The translations under genes and the position numbers were made by a program. A DNA stretch of 64,000 bases from JACCXJ01 sp050740695 (GTDB lineage Bacteria > Pseudomonadota > Gammaproteobacteria > JACCXJ01), in the NCBI GenBank assembly GCA_050740695.1, contig JBOIDR010000006.1, positions 6,918 to 70,917 on the forward strand. Reading direction: 5' to 3'. The notes beneath the pieces were generated by a model. It searched no databases and had not been told where the DNA came from. It saw only the letters and a program-made list of their open reading frames with translations. This document shows, in pieces, positions 19,593-28,454 of this stretch; the first letter of the stretch is position 1; every line of letters begins with the position of its first letter.

Positions 19593-19769
19593 ATGAGCCA
19601 AAGATCCTATCAGCGACTGATCCCGCTGCTCCTGCCACTCGTGCTGGCAGCATGTGAAGACCGGCAGCAAGAACCAGAAGGCACGTTGCCGTCCCTTGAG
19701 GGGCCGACCACGGATCCGACGGCGCCGGGCACGCCAACGCCGCCGCCAAGCCCTCCGTCGGATCAGTAA
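19593..19769 (+). CDS. Small proline-rich lipoprotein
   Basis: 58 residues from ATG 19593 with GGAGAA upstream. A clear lipoprotein signal: basic start, LLLPLVLAAC with lipobox Cys near residue 21. The mature part is only ~37 residues and is rich in Pro, Thr, Glu and Asp (PTDPTAPGTPTPPPSPPSD), so probably unstructured. No family recognised. Co-directional with the EF-hand gene and followed by a strong intrinsic terminator, so the two form a short operon. Confidence 0.7.
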   Translation: MSQRSYQRLIPLLLPLVLAACEDRQQEPEGTLPSLEGPTTDPTAPGTPTPPPSPPSDQ

Positions 19770-19793
19770 AACGGGGGCGTCAATGACAAGGAG

Positions 19794-19834
19794 AGCGCCC
19801 GCCTGCTCGCCTCGAGACGAACGGGCGGGCGTTT
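19794..19834 (+). terminator. Intrinsic terminator after the EF-hand/lipoprotein pair
   Basis: Stem cgcccgcc (19794-19801) pairs with ggcgggcg (19822-19829) across a 20-nt loop that can itself partly pair, followed by five T residues (19830-19834). Confidence 0.8.
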
Positions 19835-20309
19835 TTAACCGCAGGATCGGATCGTCGATCGTCGCACCCGTTAGCTAGCGGTCGCCTTTGCAAGGCTCGC
19901 CCGGATTTCTCACGAGCATTCTGCTGGGACCGCTAACCCCGCTCGGTCTGGCGGGCCCTAACCGCCCAGTCGGTCTTTCCCTTCATCCAGTTCGTCGAGT
20001 CGCTGTTCACGGGCGACCGTACGGGGCGGCCACGCGGTGACCTCTGGAGTTACGAAAGAAAAAATCGTCCGTAACGCTCAGAACCGCGGATCGGTCGCCT
20101 CGCCATGGGCCTGCTGTTCTTCGATCGCTCGCCTGTAAGACCTACAGGGGTACCGGTGATTTCTTACCCACACCTCGTTACCGGGCCCTCCTCAGAGCGT
20201 GCAACTTACTGAGTATAAGGGATATCGACCCAGACACCCGGTATGGCACGGATGTTGACTATCGTCTCACGACCCCTCGCGTTTGGACCCGAGAGCAGGC
20301 GTCGGTGCA
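19835..20309. other. Intergenic region, nothing recognised
   Basis: About 475 bp before the DUF2383 gene. No frame here resembles a known family and no strong repeat was seen. It should carry the promoter of the DUF2383 gene. Confidence 0.4.
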
Positions 20310-20792
20310 ATGTCAACCGACTTCCTTTCCGTGGACCCCGACATGAATTGGAACGAGATCATCGATAAGCTTTTGAGAAGGGAATGCTCGGCCGTCGAAA
20401 CATATCAACAGGTGTCGCGCAAAGAGCGGCAAGAATCGGGGCGGAACGCGGAGTTTCAAGAACTAGCCGCCATCCTTAGCGATCATCAGCAGGCCGCCTC
20501 GCAGCTTGAGGCCTGGGTCCAGCAGCCGGAACGCCGGACCGATCGCTTCGGGGGATGGGGTACCTGGTCCAAGGTCGCCATGGGAGCGGCGAACATCTTT
20601 GGCGATAGGATGGTGCTCAGGGCCTTAAAGGCAGGTGAGGAGTCCGGCGCCAAACGTTATCAAGAGGTGCTGGAGGCTCCCGCCGTGCCGGCGGAGCTGA
20701 AGCCGCTGTTTGTCGACCTGCTCGCGAAGCAGCAAGCACATATACGGATATTAGAGGGGCTCATGTCCAAAAGCTTAGGGCTGCCGGTCTAA
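20310..20792 (+). CDS. DUF2383 ferritin-like four-helix protein
   Basis: 160 residues from ATG 20310; the frame is open upstream to a TTG at 20283, which is less likely. NWNEIIDKLLRRECSAVETYQ, LAAILSDHQQAASQLEAWVQ, GEESGAKRYQEVLE and LLAKQQAHIRILEGL give four helices with spaced Glu/His residues, as in the ferritin-like DUF2383 family (PA2169-type stress proteins). Metal binding is plausible from the ExxH-like pattern but not shown. No operon partner on this strand; the next gene is convergent. Confidence 0.8.
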   Translation: MSTDFLSVDPDMNWNEIIDKLLRRECSAVETYQQVSRKERQESGRNAEFQELAAILSDHQQAASQLEAWVQQPERRTDRFGGWGTWSKVAMGAANIFGDRMVLRALKAGEESGAKRYQEVLEAPAVPAELKPLFVDLLAKQQAHIRILEGLMSKSLGLPV

Positions 20793-20827
20793 ATCGGGCG
20801 AGGGGGCGTCGCAGAAAGGAAGTGGCG

Positions 20828-22168
20828 TCACTGTTCAGCATACGCACTGAGACGGTTGTAGAGCGTTTTTACGCTGACCCCGAGTAGCTCGGCGGTCTGT
20901 CCCTTATTGCCGGCGCAGTGCTCCAAGGTGGCGAGGATCAAACGTCGCTCTGCGTCCGCTATCTTCATTCCGATCCGTAGAGTCAACGCGTCTCCGGCAG
21001 CGACTGGCGTGGCGCCGAGCTCCGGCGTCAGGCAGTGCAGATCGATGAGCTCCTCGGCCATGATGAAGGCGCGATGGAGCATGTTCTTGAGCTCGCGGAC
21101 GTTACCCGGCCAATGGTAGCGGCGCAGTTGGGCCACGACTTCCACGGCAAGGGTCTTGGCGGTCCCCTCGCTCTGGTTCATCTCGGCCAGAAAATGGTTC
21201 GCGAGCAACTCGATGTCTTCCGTGCGCTCACGCAAGGCGGGTAGACGCAGCGGGAAGACCTGTAGCCGGTAGAGCAGGTCGTCACGAAGCTTACCCTCTG
21301 CGACCGCCTCCTCGGGGGGGCGGTTGGTGGCCGCGATCACGCGTACGTCGGTCTCTAAGGGCTCATCCCCGCCGACCCGCATCAAGGTACCGGTCTCTAA
21401 AACTCGCAAGAGCTTCGCCTGCAGCTCGATCGGCATCTCCGTGATCTCGTCAAGGAACAAGGTGCCGCCATCGGCGCGCTCAAAGTAGCCCCTGTGCTGG
21501 CGCGTTGCCCCGGTGAAGCTTCCCTTCTCATGGCCGAACATCTCGCTCTCGATCAATTGCGGCGAGATGGCGCTGCAATTGACCGGAAGGAACGGCTGCT
21601 TCCTGCGCCGGCTCAGCTCATGGATGCTCTGCGCGGCGAGCTCCTTGCCGGAGCCACTCTCACCGGTGATCAGCACCGTGGCTGCTGTCGGGGCGACCCG
21701 GGCGATCGCATCGTAAACCCTCTGCATCGCCGCAGACGCGCCTATGAGCCGGCTGAAGTGACCCAGGCTACGGAGCTCTCCATGCAACCTTTGGATCTCC
21801 CGCTTCAGGTCCGCCGGACGCGCTACCCGTGACAGGATGCCCTTCAGGTGCTTGAGGTTGACCGGCTTGATCAAGTAATCGGCCGCCCCCAACCGCAGTG
21901 CCTCAATCGAGGTTTGCAGGCTCGGCTGGCCGGTCATTAACACGACTTCCGTGGAACTGCGGGACTCGACATCCTCAAACAGGTCCATGCCGTTGCCGTC
22001 CGGCAGGTGGATGTCGAGCAGCACTAGATCAGGGCGCCGCGCGGACATCTTCTCGCGGCCCTCTCGTAGCGTGCCTGCTACATCGGTGGTGAATCCTTCG
22101 CGGCGGACCAGCTCGGCCAGGGCCTCCAAGGAGCCTTCATCGTCATCGACGAGCAATGCGTGGGACAT
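20828..22168 (-). CDS. Sigma-54-dependent response regulator (NtrC family)
   Basis: 446 residues. Receiver (~1-120; ALLVDDDEGSLEAL, phospho-acceptor in LVLLDIHLPDGNGMDLF), AAA+ (~140-370) and a Fis-type helix-turn-helix (~400-440; NKGQTAELLGVSVKTLYNRL). The AAA+ part has Walker A GESGSGKELA, the sigma-54-contacting loop GSFTGA, LFLDEITEMP, and the arginine-finger region LRDDLLYRLQVFPLRLPALR. It therefore activates RpoN promoters. No cognate histidine kinase is adjacent; the kinase operon at 14.5-18.7 kb is the nearest candidate partner (inference). Confidence 0.93.
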   Translation of the reverse strand: MSHALLVDDDEGSLEALAELVRREGFTTDVAGTLREGREKMSARRPDLVLLDIHLPDGNGMDLFEDVESRSSTEVVLMTGQPSLQTSIEALRLGAADYLIKPVNLKHLKGILSRVARPADLKREIQRLHGELRSLGHFSRLIGASAAMQRVYDAIARVAPTAATVLITGESGSGKELAAQSIHELSRRRKQPFLPVNCSAISPQLIESEMFGHEKGSFTGATRQHRGYFERADGGTLFLDEITEMPIELQAKLLRVLETGTLMRVGGDEPLETDVRVIAATNRPPEEAVAEGKLRDDLLYRLQVFPLRLPALRERTEDIELLANHFLAEMNQSEGTAKTLAVEVVAQLRRYHWPGNVRELKNMLHRAFIMAEELIDLHCLTPELGATPVAAGDALTLRIGMKIADAERRLILATLEHCAGNKGQTAELLGVSVKTLYNRLSAYAEQ

Positions 22169-22505
22169 GGGTCGTATCTGTAAACGTCGAGATCGCCGTC
22201 AGCGGCAGCATAACTCTTCCACGGTAACGGGTACTTTCGCCCGGCGCTAGAACCGCGCTGAATGCCGCGACCTATAGTATGACAATCTCCGCGTGCATGG
22301 AATTCAAGGAGAGTTGATACACTTCCCACGAAGCAGGCCTCTGAACCTCTTACTCAGCTGGACCTGCATCAAGTCCGCTGAATGCGAAGATACCCATTTG
22401 AAATCAGTCAGTTACTATGGGGGCTGGCTCGGACACCGAGGCCCAGCGATAGGGGAGGGACCGGAGCCCAAGAACATAAATGGAAACAGAAACCCATCGG
22501 TTCGT
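22169..22505. other. Intergenic region upstream of the NtrC-type regulator
   Basis: 337 bp between the reductase stop and the regulator start, both minus strand. No gene, repeat or clear -24/-12 promoter was recognised. Confidence 0.4.
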
Positions 22506-23681
22506 TCAAGCCGGCAGCCGCCCCATGAGATCGGCGGGACGGAAGGGGCCCGGCTCGCCGATGAGGGCCCGGGCGGCGTCCACCTGGTCCCAGACGTTCC
22601 ACAACAGTACACCGCGCACCCGGCCGGCCCGCAGGTAATAGACCACGCCCTTGCGACAGGGCTCCTGCCAGTCCGATACGACCTCGAGACCTGGGTCGAG
22701 CTCGCCCACCGCCTCGTAGCCCAGGTCGAATAGATCGGAGTAGAAGGACGGCAGGTGATGATAGCGGTCCGGTGCTCCGGCCATCGCCCGGCCGGCTGCC
22801 CGGCCCATGGTATTGGCATTGTCTTCGTGCTCGACGCGCAAGAATTTTCCAAGTACCGGGTTATAGAAGCGGGCCACATCGCCGGCGGCATAGATATCCG
22901 GAGCACTGGTGCGAAGGTCATGGTCGACGAGGATACCTCCGTCCACCTTGAGCCCCGCCGCCTCCGCTAAGTGGGTGTTGGGCTCGATGCCGATGCCGGC
23001 AACCACGCTGTCGGCCTCGACCGTTTGACCGGTATCGGTCCTGAGCATGCACTTCTTCCCATAGGGATCGAGGCCGGTGACCGAGCCGTTGGCGAGCACC
23101 TCGACGCCTTGCTGGCGGTAGTAGTCGGTCATGAATCGCGCGAGCTCGGGCGGGAAAAGGCGCGCGCCGATACCCTTGCCTGCGAGGAGGACAACCTCCT
23201 TGCCCGTCATCGCGAGCGCCGCCGCGATCTCCGAGCCGATAAACCCGCCGCCGATGACGGCAAAGCGCCGGCCCCGCTCGGTCAGGACGCGGAGCGCGAA
23301 GTAATCCTCCAGAGTGCGGAAATACAGGATCCGATCGCCACCGAACGGGAAGCGGCGGGGCGTGCCGCCCGTCGCGAGCAAGAGCTTGTCATAGGTATAC
23401 TCCGTACCCTGATCGTCGATCACCTGCCGCTGCGCCGGATCGACTCGTCCGACCGTGCGCCCCAGATGCAGGGCCGCGTAGGTGCTGTCGGTCCTGCGCC
23501 AGATGCTGTCGATGGTCTTGCCCTTCCACAGTCCTTTGCTGAGTGGAGGGCGGTTATAGGGTCGATCGGTCTCCGCGCCGATGAGCCCGATCGAGCCGTT
23601 GCTGTCCACCTCGCGGATCCCGTGGATGGCGGCGTCGGCGCTCATCCCGCCCCCGACGATCAGATAATGGTGGTGTAGCAT
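22506..23681 (-). CDS. FAD-dependent NAD(P)H oxidoreductase (ferredoxin/rubredoxin reductase type)
   Basis: 391 residues from ATG 23681; the upstream extension to 23783 lacks family similarity. Two dinucleotide folds: FAD-binding YLIVGGGMSADAAIHGI at the N-terminus and NAD(P)-binding FAVIGGGFIGSEIAAALAM (~150-168), then the flavin-closing motif DIYAAGDVARFYNP (~270). This is the pyr_redox_2 architecture of ferredoxin reductases and AIF-like proteins, including NPPLSKGLW near residue 45. The C-terminal ~85 residues match the reductase C domain. Electron acceptor unknown; no ferredoxin gene is adjacent. Confidence 0.85.
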   Translation of the reverse strand: MLHHHYLIVGGGMSADAAIHGIREVDSNGSIGLIGAETDRPYNRPPLSKGLWKGKTIDSIWRRTDSTYAALHLGRTVGRVDPAQRQVIDDQGTEYTYDKLLLATGGTPRRFPFGGDRILYFRTLEDYFALRVLTERGRRFAVIGGGFIGSEIAAALAMTGKEVVLLAGKGIGARLFPPELARFMTDYYRQQGVEVLANGSVTGLDPYGKKCMLRTDTGQTVEADSVVAGIGIEPNTHLAEAAGLKVDGGILVDHDLRTSAPDIYAAGDVARFYNPVLGKFLRVEHEDNANTMGRAAGRAMAGAPDRYHHLPSFYSDLFDLGYEAVGELDPGLEVVSDWQEPCRKGVVYYLRAGRVRGVLLWNVWDQVDAARALIGEPGPFRPADLMGRLPA

Positions 23682-23823
23682 AAGGACCTCGCGGCGTTCT
23701 CGGTTCGTGTTTGTCGAGCGAATAGCATGTCCCGCCGTCCCTATAGCCCACGACGAGAGGGCACTGACCGCCAAGACGCTCAAAGTGGCATTCGGTCTAC
23801 GGCCCTCAGTTCAGGGCATTCTC

Positions 23824-24078
23824 TCAGCGCTCGGTCCCCTCTTTTGCCTTGTCACCGGTGCCCTCGAGGGTCTCTCCGCCCTGTTCAATGGCCTGATCCA
23901 TCTTTTCGCCGGCACGCTCGGCCGGGCCTTCGGGTTCAAGTGCTTCGGCCGCTTTCTCTGCGGCGTCATCGATCCGCTCGCCGGCGCGTTCGGCGTCACC
24001 TTCGGGCTCACAGGCAGTGAGTCCGAATACGAGCACCATGGCGCCAAGGCTTGTTGGAAGTGGTTTGCCAATATGCAT
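23824..24078 (-). CDS. Small lipoprotein with repetitive amphipathic helix
   Basis: 84 residues from ATG 24078. Lipoprotein signal with lipobox FGLTAC near residue 20. The rest is an Ala/Glu/Lys-rich helix built from imperfect repeats (AERAGERIDDAAEKAAEAL, then AERAGEKMDQAIEQGGETL), like the 11-residue repeats of LEA-like or YtxH-type stress proteins. The strong periodicity and net negative charge suggest an envelope-stress or membrane-associated role (inference). Lies 66 bp downstream of another small exported protein gene on the same strand. Confidence 0.7.
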   Translation of the reverse strand: MHIGKPLPTSLGAMVLVFGLTACEPEGDAERAGERIDDAAEKAAEALEPEGPAERAGEKMDQAIEQGGETLEGTGDKAKEGTER

Positions 24079-24144
24079 CCTGTCTTCTCCTATAGTCGTT
24101 CTGTTTCGAATGCGGCCTATACATAGCGAGCTGCGCGGCATCAT

Positions 24145-24408
24145 TCACGGATAGCGCATTGTCCACGATAGCGCATTGTCCACGGCCATAACCCCGTCTC
24201 CGCGCTCGGCGTTTTCTTCGTCCAGAAGCCCCCCAGTGGCCTTATTGGCCTCGCGCATCTTTTCGCTGGCCTTGCCCGATGCTTCAATTGGCTGCTCCGC
24301 GGCCGTGGCTATTTCCGCCGGCTGCTCGGCGCGCATCTCTTGCCCGTAGCTTCCCAGCGCCGCGAGGCCTACCACGATCAAACTCATCAGGAAACCGTTT
24401 GCGTTCAT
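24145..24408 (-). CDS. Small exported protein, C-terminus altered by duplication
   Basis: 87 residues from ATG 24408 (MNANGFLMSLIVVGLAALG). The signal segment is followed by an Ala/Glu/Lys-rich helical part (EIATAAEQPIEASGKASEKM). No family recognised. A perfect 17-bp tandem duplication (24150-24183) lies in the last codons and changes the frame, so the final residues SWTMRYP are probably not original. With the downstream repeat-helix lipoprotein it probably forms a two-gene operon. Confidence 0.55.
   Translation of the reverse strand: MNANGFLMSLIVVGLAALGSYGQEMRAEQPAEIATAAEQPIEASGKASEKMREANKATGGLLDEENAERGDGVMAVDNALSWTMRYP
24150..24183. repeat. Perfect 17-bp tandem duplication
   Basis: gatagcgcattgtccac occurs at 24150-24166 and 24167-24183. 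It shifts the reading frame of the small exported protein at its 3' end. Same unit length as the duplication at 2669-2702 but unrelated in sequence. Confidence 0.9.
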
Positions 24409-24934
24409 CACTATGTCCTCCACAAGACCATCCGGCGTCTCGTGGGTACGAGGCCGGCCATCATCAGTTTTTGGCGCGGGGCGGTCGTATCACCGAGTGC
24501 CCATAAACGTCTGCAACCGCCCCGTCCGCGCTTTCGCCCGCCCTGCGCGGCGTACCCTTGCCGCGCAGCCTTTAGCCCAACTTTAGGGCCAGTGGAACGA
24601 GGGCCGGCGAGCACTCTTCATCTACCCGCTGATGTTGCGGATCGACGAAGTCCTGAACCGCAATCGGCATTTCTTGTGCCTGGCTAGGCGGGTACCTCTT
24701 CGATAGGAAAAAAGCAGTAACTTGTGCCGTGCGTCGTCGGCGGACCCGTGGCGTATGGGATCCTGAGGCAGTAAGAACTGCATAGCTGTTTGCAATATTT
24801 ACACAGTCCGGATCGCCAGGAGAGAGCGATGAGGTGCAACGCCCCGTACCGGCGCTGCGTGCATACGCCGGCCGGCATCCGCATCGACGACCCAAGACCG
24901 ATCCCAGGAACCCCGATGATTCTCCGCGCGCCCG
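24409..24934. other. Intergenic region, nothing recognised
   Basis: About 525 bp between two small minus-strand genes. A short frame ending at 24572 (minus) has no support. It should contain the promoter of the small exported protein operon. Confidence 0.35.
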
Positions 24935-25075
24935 CTATTTCCTTTTCTTGGGCACGGGAGCAGCACCTGGCGTTTTCGCCGAGCTCACGCCGAAAGGCGA
25001 CGCTGGAACGGCAGGTTTTTTCGGTTGCTTGGGTTTCTTAGCTTCACGACTACTGCGTTTTTGGCCTTTGGCCAT
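24935..25075 (-). CDS. Small basic Lys/Pro-rich protein, 46 aa
   Basis: ATG 25075, preceded by AGGAG at a 9-nt spacing, opens a 46-residue frame ending TAG 24935. It starts MAKGQKRSSREAKKPKQPKK and ends PVPKKRK. Small proteins with this MAKGQ(K/R)SN(R/K)EAKKPK start are common as single genes in proteobacteria (recalled, not searched); they are probably nucleic-acid-associated because of their charge, but no function is known. It is easy to miss because of its size. The strong ribosome binding site and the family-like start support it as real. Confidence 0.75.
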   Translation of the reverse strand: MAKGQKRSSREAKKPKQPKKPAVPASPFGVSSAKTPGAAPVPKKRK

Positions 25076-25511
25076 TTGAAGTTCTCCTAATAGGTCACGT
25101 AGTTAGATACCCTTAGATCTCGCCTAGCTAGCCATTTTAGTGACCGGCGGTTTTAGGCTCGGCATCACGAGCGCACGAGAAGCGCACGCCGGATCGGAGA
25201 CCACGGCGGCCCATCTCGCGGCCGTCGCGGAGCTGTGTGTGGACGTCGTCGGGGGCCATGAGGGTAAGCCGCATTGCGGCGTCGAGTATACGCCGGAAGG
25301 GACTCCGGGGGCGCACCCCGGTCGGTGACGGCAGGCGGCGAGCGCCCCCGCGGCGCGGGCAGAGGAGATTGCCGCATCCATCGGGGTGTCCCTGAGGTGT
25401 GCCGCGAGCGAGGCCCGGAGCTGGAGAAGCCCTGCGTTCCAATGACATGAACGATGGTGGCTGCGGCCGGCGCGGCGGCGACCTTGGTCAAGCGCTGGTA
25501 ATTCGGCGGGG
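25076..25511. other. Region downstream of nadB, nothing firmly recognised
   Basis: About 435 bp. In Pseudomonas a small SdhE/YgfY-type gene lies near here, but no such product could be read in any frame. Minus-strand frames (for example 25137-25448) are open but Arg/Pro-rich, as expected for non-coding high-GC DNA. It also holds the promoter of the 46-aa gene. Confidence 0.35.
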
Positions 25512-27119
25512 TCAGCGCAACGCCCGCCGGAGCACCGTCGCCTCGGGGGGCCGGGTGGGATCCGGATGGGGGTGATCCAGGGTGTAGTGCAGGCCCCGGC
25601 TTTCTTTGCGGCCCAGGGCGGAGGCCACGATTAGCTCGGCCACCTGGACCAGGTTGCGCAGCTCGATGAGGTCGTTGGTCACCCGAAAGTTGCCGTAGTA
25701 TTCCCGGATCTCCTCGGACAGGAGCTGGATGCGGCGGCTGGCGCGCTCCAGGCGCTTGGTGGTGCGCACGATCCCGACGTAGTCCCACATGAAGCGGCGC
25801 AACTCGTCCCAGTTGTGGGCCACGATCACCTCTTCGTCCGAGTCGGTAACCTGGCTCTCATCCCAATCGGGGACGCACGGTGCCGGCGGGGCCTCGGGCA
25901 GTCCCTCTGCGATGTCCCGGTACGCGGAGCGCGCCATGACCAGGCATTCCAGGAGCGAGTTGCTGGCCATGCGGTTAGCGCCGTGCAGCCCGGTGCAGGC
26001 GACCTCGCCGACGGCGTAGAGGCCTGGCACCGCGGTCCGCCCGCGGCGATCGGTGACCACGCCGCCGCACATATAGTGGGCGGCGGGCACCACGGGTATG
26101 GGTTCGCGGGTGATGTCGATCCCGAGCTGCCCGCACTTCGCCGCCACAGTGGGGAAGTGTTTCAGGATGAAGCCGCTCGGCCTGTGGCTTATGTCGAGAT
26201 ACACGCATTCAAGGCCCAAGCGTTTCATCTCGTGGTCGATGGCGCGCGCCACGATGTCCCGTGGGGCCAACTCGGCGCGTGCATCGAAGCGCTCCATGAA
26301 ACGGCCGCCATCGGGCAGCAAGAGCCGGCCGCCCTCCCCGCGGATGGCCTCGGTGATGAGGAAGGACTTGGCCTTGGGGTGGTAGAGGCAGGTGGGGTGG
26401 AACTGAAAGAACTCCATGTTGGCGATGGGACAGCCGATGCGCCAGGCCATGGCGACCCCATCCCCGGTGGCGACATCGGGGTTGCTGGTGTACAGATAGA
26501 CCTTCCCCGCCCCGCCGCTCGCGAGAACCACATAGCGCGCGGTGAAGGCGACCACCGCGCCAGACCGGCGATCCAGGGCATAGGCGCCCACGCAACGCTC
26601 CTTGGTTTGGCCGAGCTTGCTGGCGGAGATGAGGTCGATGGCGACATGGTGCTCGAACACCCGCATATGCGGGTGGCCGCGAGCCAGTCCTTCCAGCGTG
26701 TTCTCGATGGCGCGGCCGGTGGCATCGGCGGCGTGGATCACGCGCCGGTGGCTGTGGCCGCCCTCGCGGGTCAGGTGGTATTCGGGCCGGCCATCGGCGT
26801 CCGGGCTGCGGGTAAAGGCCACGCCGAGTGCGATCAGCCATTCGATGCTCTCGGGTCCATGCTCGACCACGAACTGCACGATCTCGGAGTCGCACAGCCC
26901 GGCCCCGGCCGCCAGCGTGTCGGCCACGTGGGAGGCCACCGAGTCGCGGCGGTCGAGCACGGCCGAGACCCCGCCCTGGGCATACAGTGTCGCGCCCTCC
27001 TGCAAGGGTCCCTTCGAGAGCACCGCGACCTCGGCGTGCTCTGCCAACTGGAGCGCGATGCCGAGTCCCGATGCGCCGCTGCCGATCACCAGGACATCGT
27101 ACCGGTGCTGTCTGACCAT
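25512..27119 (-). CDS. nadB: L-aspartate oxidase (NadB)
   Basis: FAD enzyme that oxidises L-aspartate to iminoaspartate, the first step of de novo NAD synthesis. 535 residues, the usual length. FAD fold at the N-terminus (DVLVIGSGASGLGIALQLAE), substrate-loop motifs GGVSAVLDRRDSVASHVADT and EGGHSHRRVIHAADATGRAI, FFQFHPTCLY, YMCGGVVTD, and LYAVGEVACTGLHGANRMAS. The helical C-terminal domain is complete. It is divergent from rpoE with a 177-bp gap, the same arrangement as in Pseudomonas. nadA and nadC are not in the window. Confidence 0.96.
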   Translation of the reverse strand: MVRQHRYDVLVIGSGASGLGIALQLAEHAEVAVLSKGPLQEGATLYAQGGVSAVLDRRDSVASHVADTLAAGAGLCDSEIVQFVVEHGPESIEWLIALGVAFTRSPDADGRPEYHLTREGGHSHRRVIHAADATGRAIENTLEGLARGHPHMRVFEHHVAIDLISASKLGQTKERCVGAYALDRRSGAVVAFTARYVVLASGGAGKVYLYTSNPDVATGDGVAMAWRIGCPIANMEFFQFHPTCLYHPKAKSFLITEAIRGEGGRLLLPDGGRFMERFDARAELAPRDIVARAIDHEMKRLGLECVYLDISHRPSGFILKHFPTVAAKCGQLGIDITREPIPVVPAAHYMCGGVVTDRRGRTAVPGLYAVGEVACTGLHGANRMASNSLLECLVMARSAYRDIAEGLPEAPPAPCVPDWDESQVTDSDEEVIVAHNWDELRRFMWDYVGIVRTTKRLERASRRIQLLSEEIREYYGNFRVTNDLIELRNLVQVAELIVASALGRKESRGLHYTLDHPHPDPTRPPEATVLRRALR

Positions 27120-27229
27120 CCTTCAACGCGTGCCGGGACTCAGGAGGGTGAGGCCGTGCCGCAGGGCGCCGCCGGAACGCCGCGGCCGCGGACCATAATG
27201 CATCGTCGGCAAGCGCGCCGCTCCCCTGC

Positions 27230-27257
27230 GAACTCGGCCTGCACACGACTGTCTACT
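27230..27257 (+). promoter_or_regulatory. Candidate sigma-E autoregulatory promoter before rpoE
   Basis: GAACTC (27230-27235), a 16-nt spacer, then TCTACT (27252-27257), close to the sigma-E consensus GAACTT-N16/17-TCTGA. It is 40 bp upstream of the rpoE start and in the correct direction. Autoregulation by sigma-E is the rule for this operon in relatives; here it is a sequence match only. Confidence 0.6.
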
Positions 27258-27296
27258 AGGCTGGCGCCGCAACAATAATACAGGGAGAATGCCCAG

Positions 27297-27872
27297 ATGG
27301 GCGACACCGGCGCAGATTCGCAGCTCGTCGAGCGGGTGCAGCGCGGCGACAAGAAGGCTTTCGATCTGCTGGTCCTGAAGTACCAGCACAGGATTTTGAA
27401 GTTGATTTCACGCTATGTGCGAGACCCGAGTGATGCCATGGATGTGGCCCAGGACGCGTTTCTGAAGGCCTATCGGTCTCTGCCGAATTTCCGCGGCGAT
27501 AGTGCGTTTTACACCTGGATCTATCGGATCGCCGTCAACACCGCCAAGAACCACCTGGTGGCACAATCACGACGCCCGCTCGAGACCGACGCCACCGGGA
27601 TGGACGGTGAAGCGATCGAGCCCGCGGCGCTCCTCAAGGATTACGCGACGCCGGAGAACTATTTGATCACGGAGGAGATCCAGGAGGCCATCGCAACGGC
27701 CATCGACCAGCTTCCGGAGGACCTCCGGACCGCGATCACCCTGCGCGAGATCGAAGGACTCAGCTACGAGGAGATCGCCCTGGTCATGACTTGCCCGATC
27801 GGCACCGTCCGATCGCGGATCTTCAGGGCTCGCGAGGCCATCGATCATCGATTGAAACCCTATTTGGAGTAA
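27297..27872 (+). CDS. rpoE: RNA polymerase sigma-E factor (RpoE/AlgU)
   Basis: ECF sigma factor for envelope stress. 191 residues. Region 2: KAFDLLVLKYQHRILKLISR, DAMDVAQDAFLKAYRSLPNF and FYTWIYRIAVNTAKNHLV. Region 4: LPEDLRTAITLREIEGLSYE and CPIGTVRSRIFRAREAI. Ribosome binding site AGGGAG precedes ATG 27297. It heads the rpoE-rseA-rseB-mucD operon, and a sigma-E-like promoter lies upstream. Confidence 0.97.
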   Translation: MGDTGADSQLVERVQRGDKKAFDLLVLKYQHRILKLISRYVRDPSDAMDVAQDAFLKAYRSLPNFRGDSAFYTWIYRIAVNTAKNHLVAQSRRPLETDATGMDGEAIEPAALLKDYATPENYLITEEIQEAIATAIDQLPEDLRTAITLREIEGLSYEEIALVMTCPIGTVRSRIFRAREAIDHRLKPYLE

Positions 27873-27881
27873 CGGACCCGT

Positions 27882-28454
27882 ATGCGCGACGATACCCTTG
27901 AACAGTTGTCGTCCTTCATGGACGGAGAGCTTTCTGATCGAGATCACAGGACGCTCGTGGAGGCGTGTGTGAACGACGATGACCTGCGGGCAAAATGGGC
28001 CCGCTATCACTTGATTGGGACCACGCTGCGCTCCGGCCTGCCCGAGACCCTGATGCGGAGTCTCCCCGACCGGGTCGCCCTCGCGCTCGACCACGAGCCG
28101 GCGATCCTGGTCGGGCGGCGGCCGCGGATACGGGTCGGGCCGGCATTGGGGCTGGCCATGGCGGCCTCCGTCGCCGGGTTCACGTTCTACAAGCTGGGTG
28201 ACTGGTCCCCGAAGGCTCGGGAGCCCCGCCTGGTGTCGCAGGGCGCATCGCCAACCGCCGACCGGCACCCGCTGACCGAGGACATCCCCCATGCAGCCGT
28301 CCTCTGGGGTGGCGAGCGCCACGATACCCCCGAGCGCCTGACCACCTATCTCTTGATGCACAACCAGTATGACGGGAGCCTGAGCGGCCCCGAGGTGTCA
28401 CCGTCCGAGGCATCGCCGTACTTCACGACGGTCGTTCATGACCCGAATCCCTAG
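27882..28454 (+). CDS. rseA: Anti-sigma-E factor RseA (MucA)
   Basis: 190 residues. The N-terminal cytoplasmic RseA domain (LEQLSSFMDGELSDRDHRTL, RAKWARYHLIGTTLRSGLPE) binds sigma-E. One membrane segment lies at ~88-105 (ALGLAMAASVAGFTFYKLG), and the rest is periplasmic, where stress-triggered cleavage would begin. Located 9 bp after rpoE and overlapping rseB by 17 bp. Confidence 0.92.
   Translation: MRDDTLEQLSSFMDGELSDRDHRTLVEACVNDDDLRAKWARYHLIGTTLRSGLPETLMRSLPDRVALALDHEPAILVGRRPRIRVGPALGLAMAASVAGFTFYKLGDWSPKAREPRLVSQGASPTADRHPLTEDIPHAAVLWGGERHDTPERLTTYLLMHNQYDGSLSGPEVSPSEASPYFTTVVHDPNP

Noticed and set aside
25076..25511. SdhE-type gene expected downstream of nadB
   Set aside because: No frame gives the family's RGMRE-type motif.
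25815..27278. 487-residue antisense frame over nadB
   Set aside because: Shadow of nadB; His/Gly/Ala-rich without motifs.
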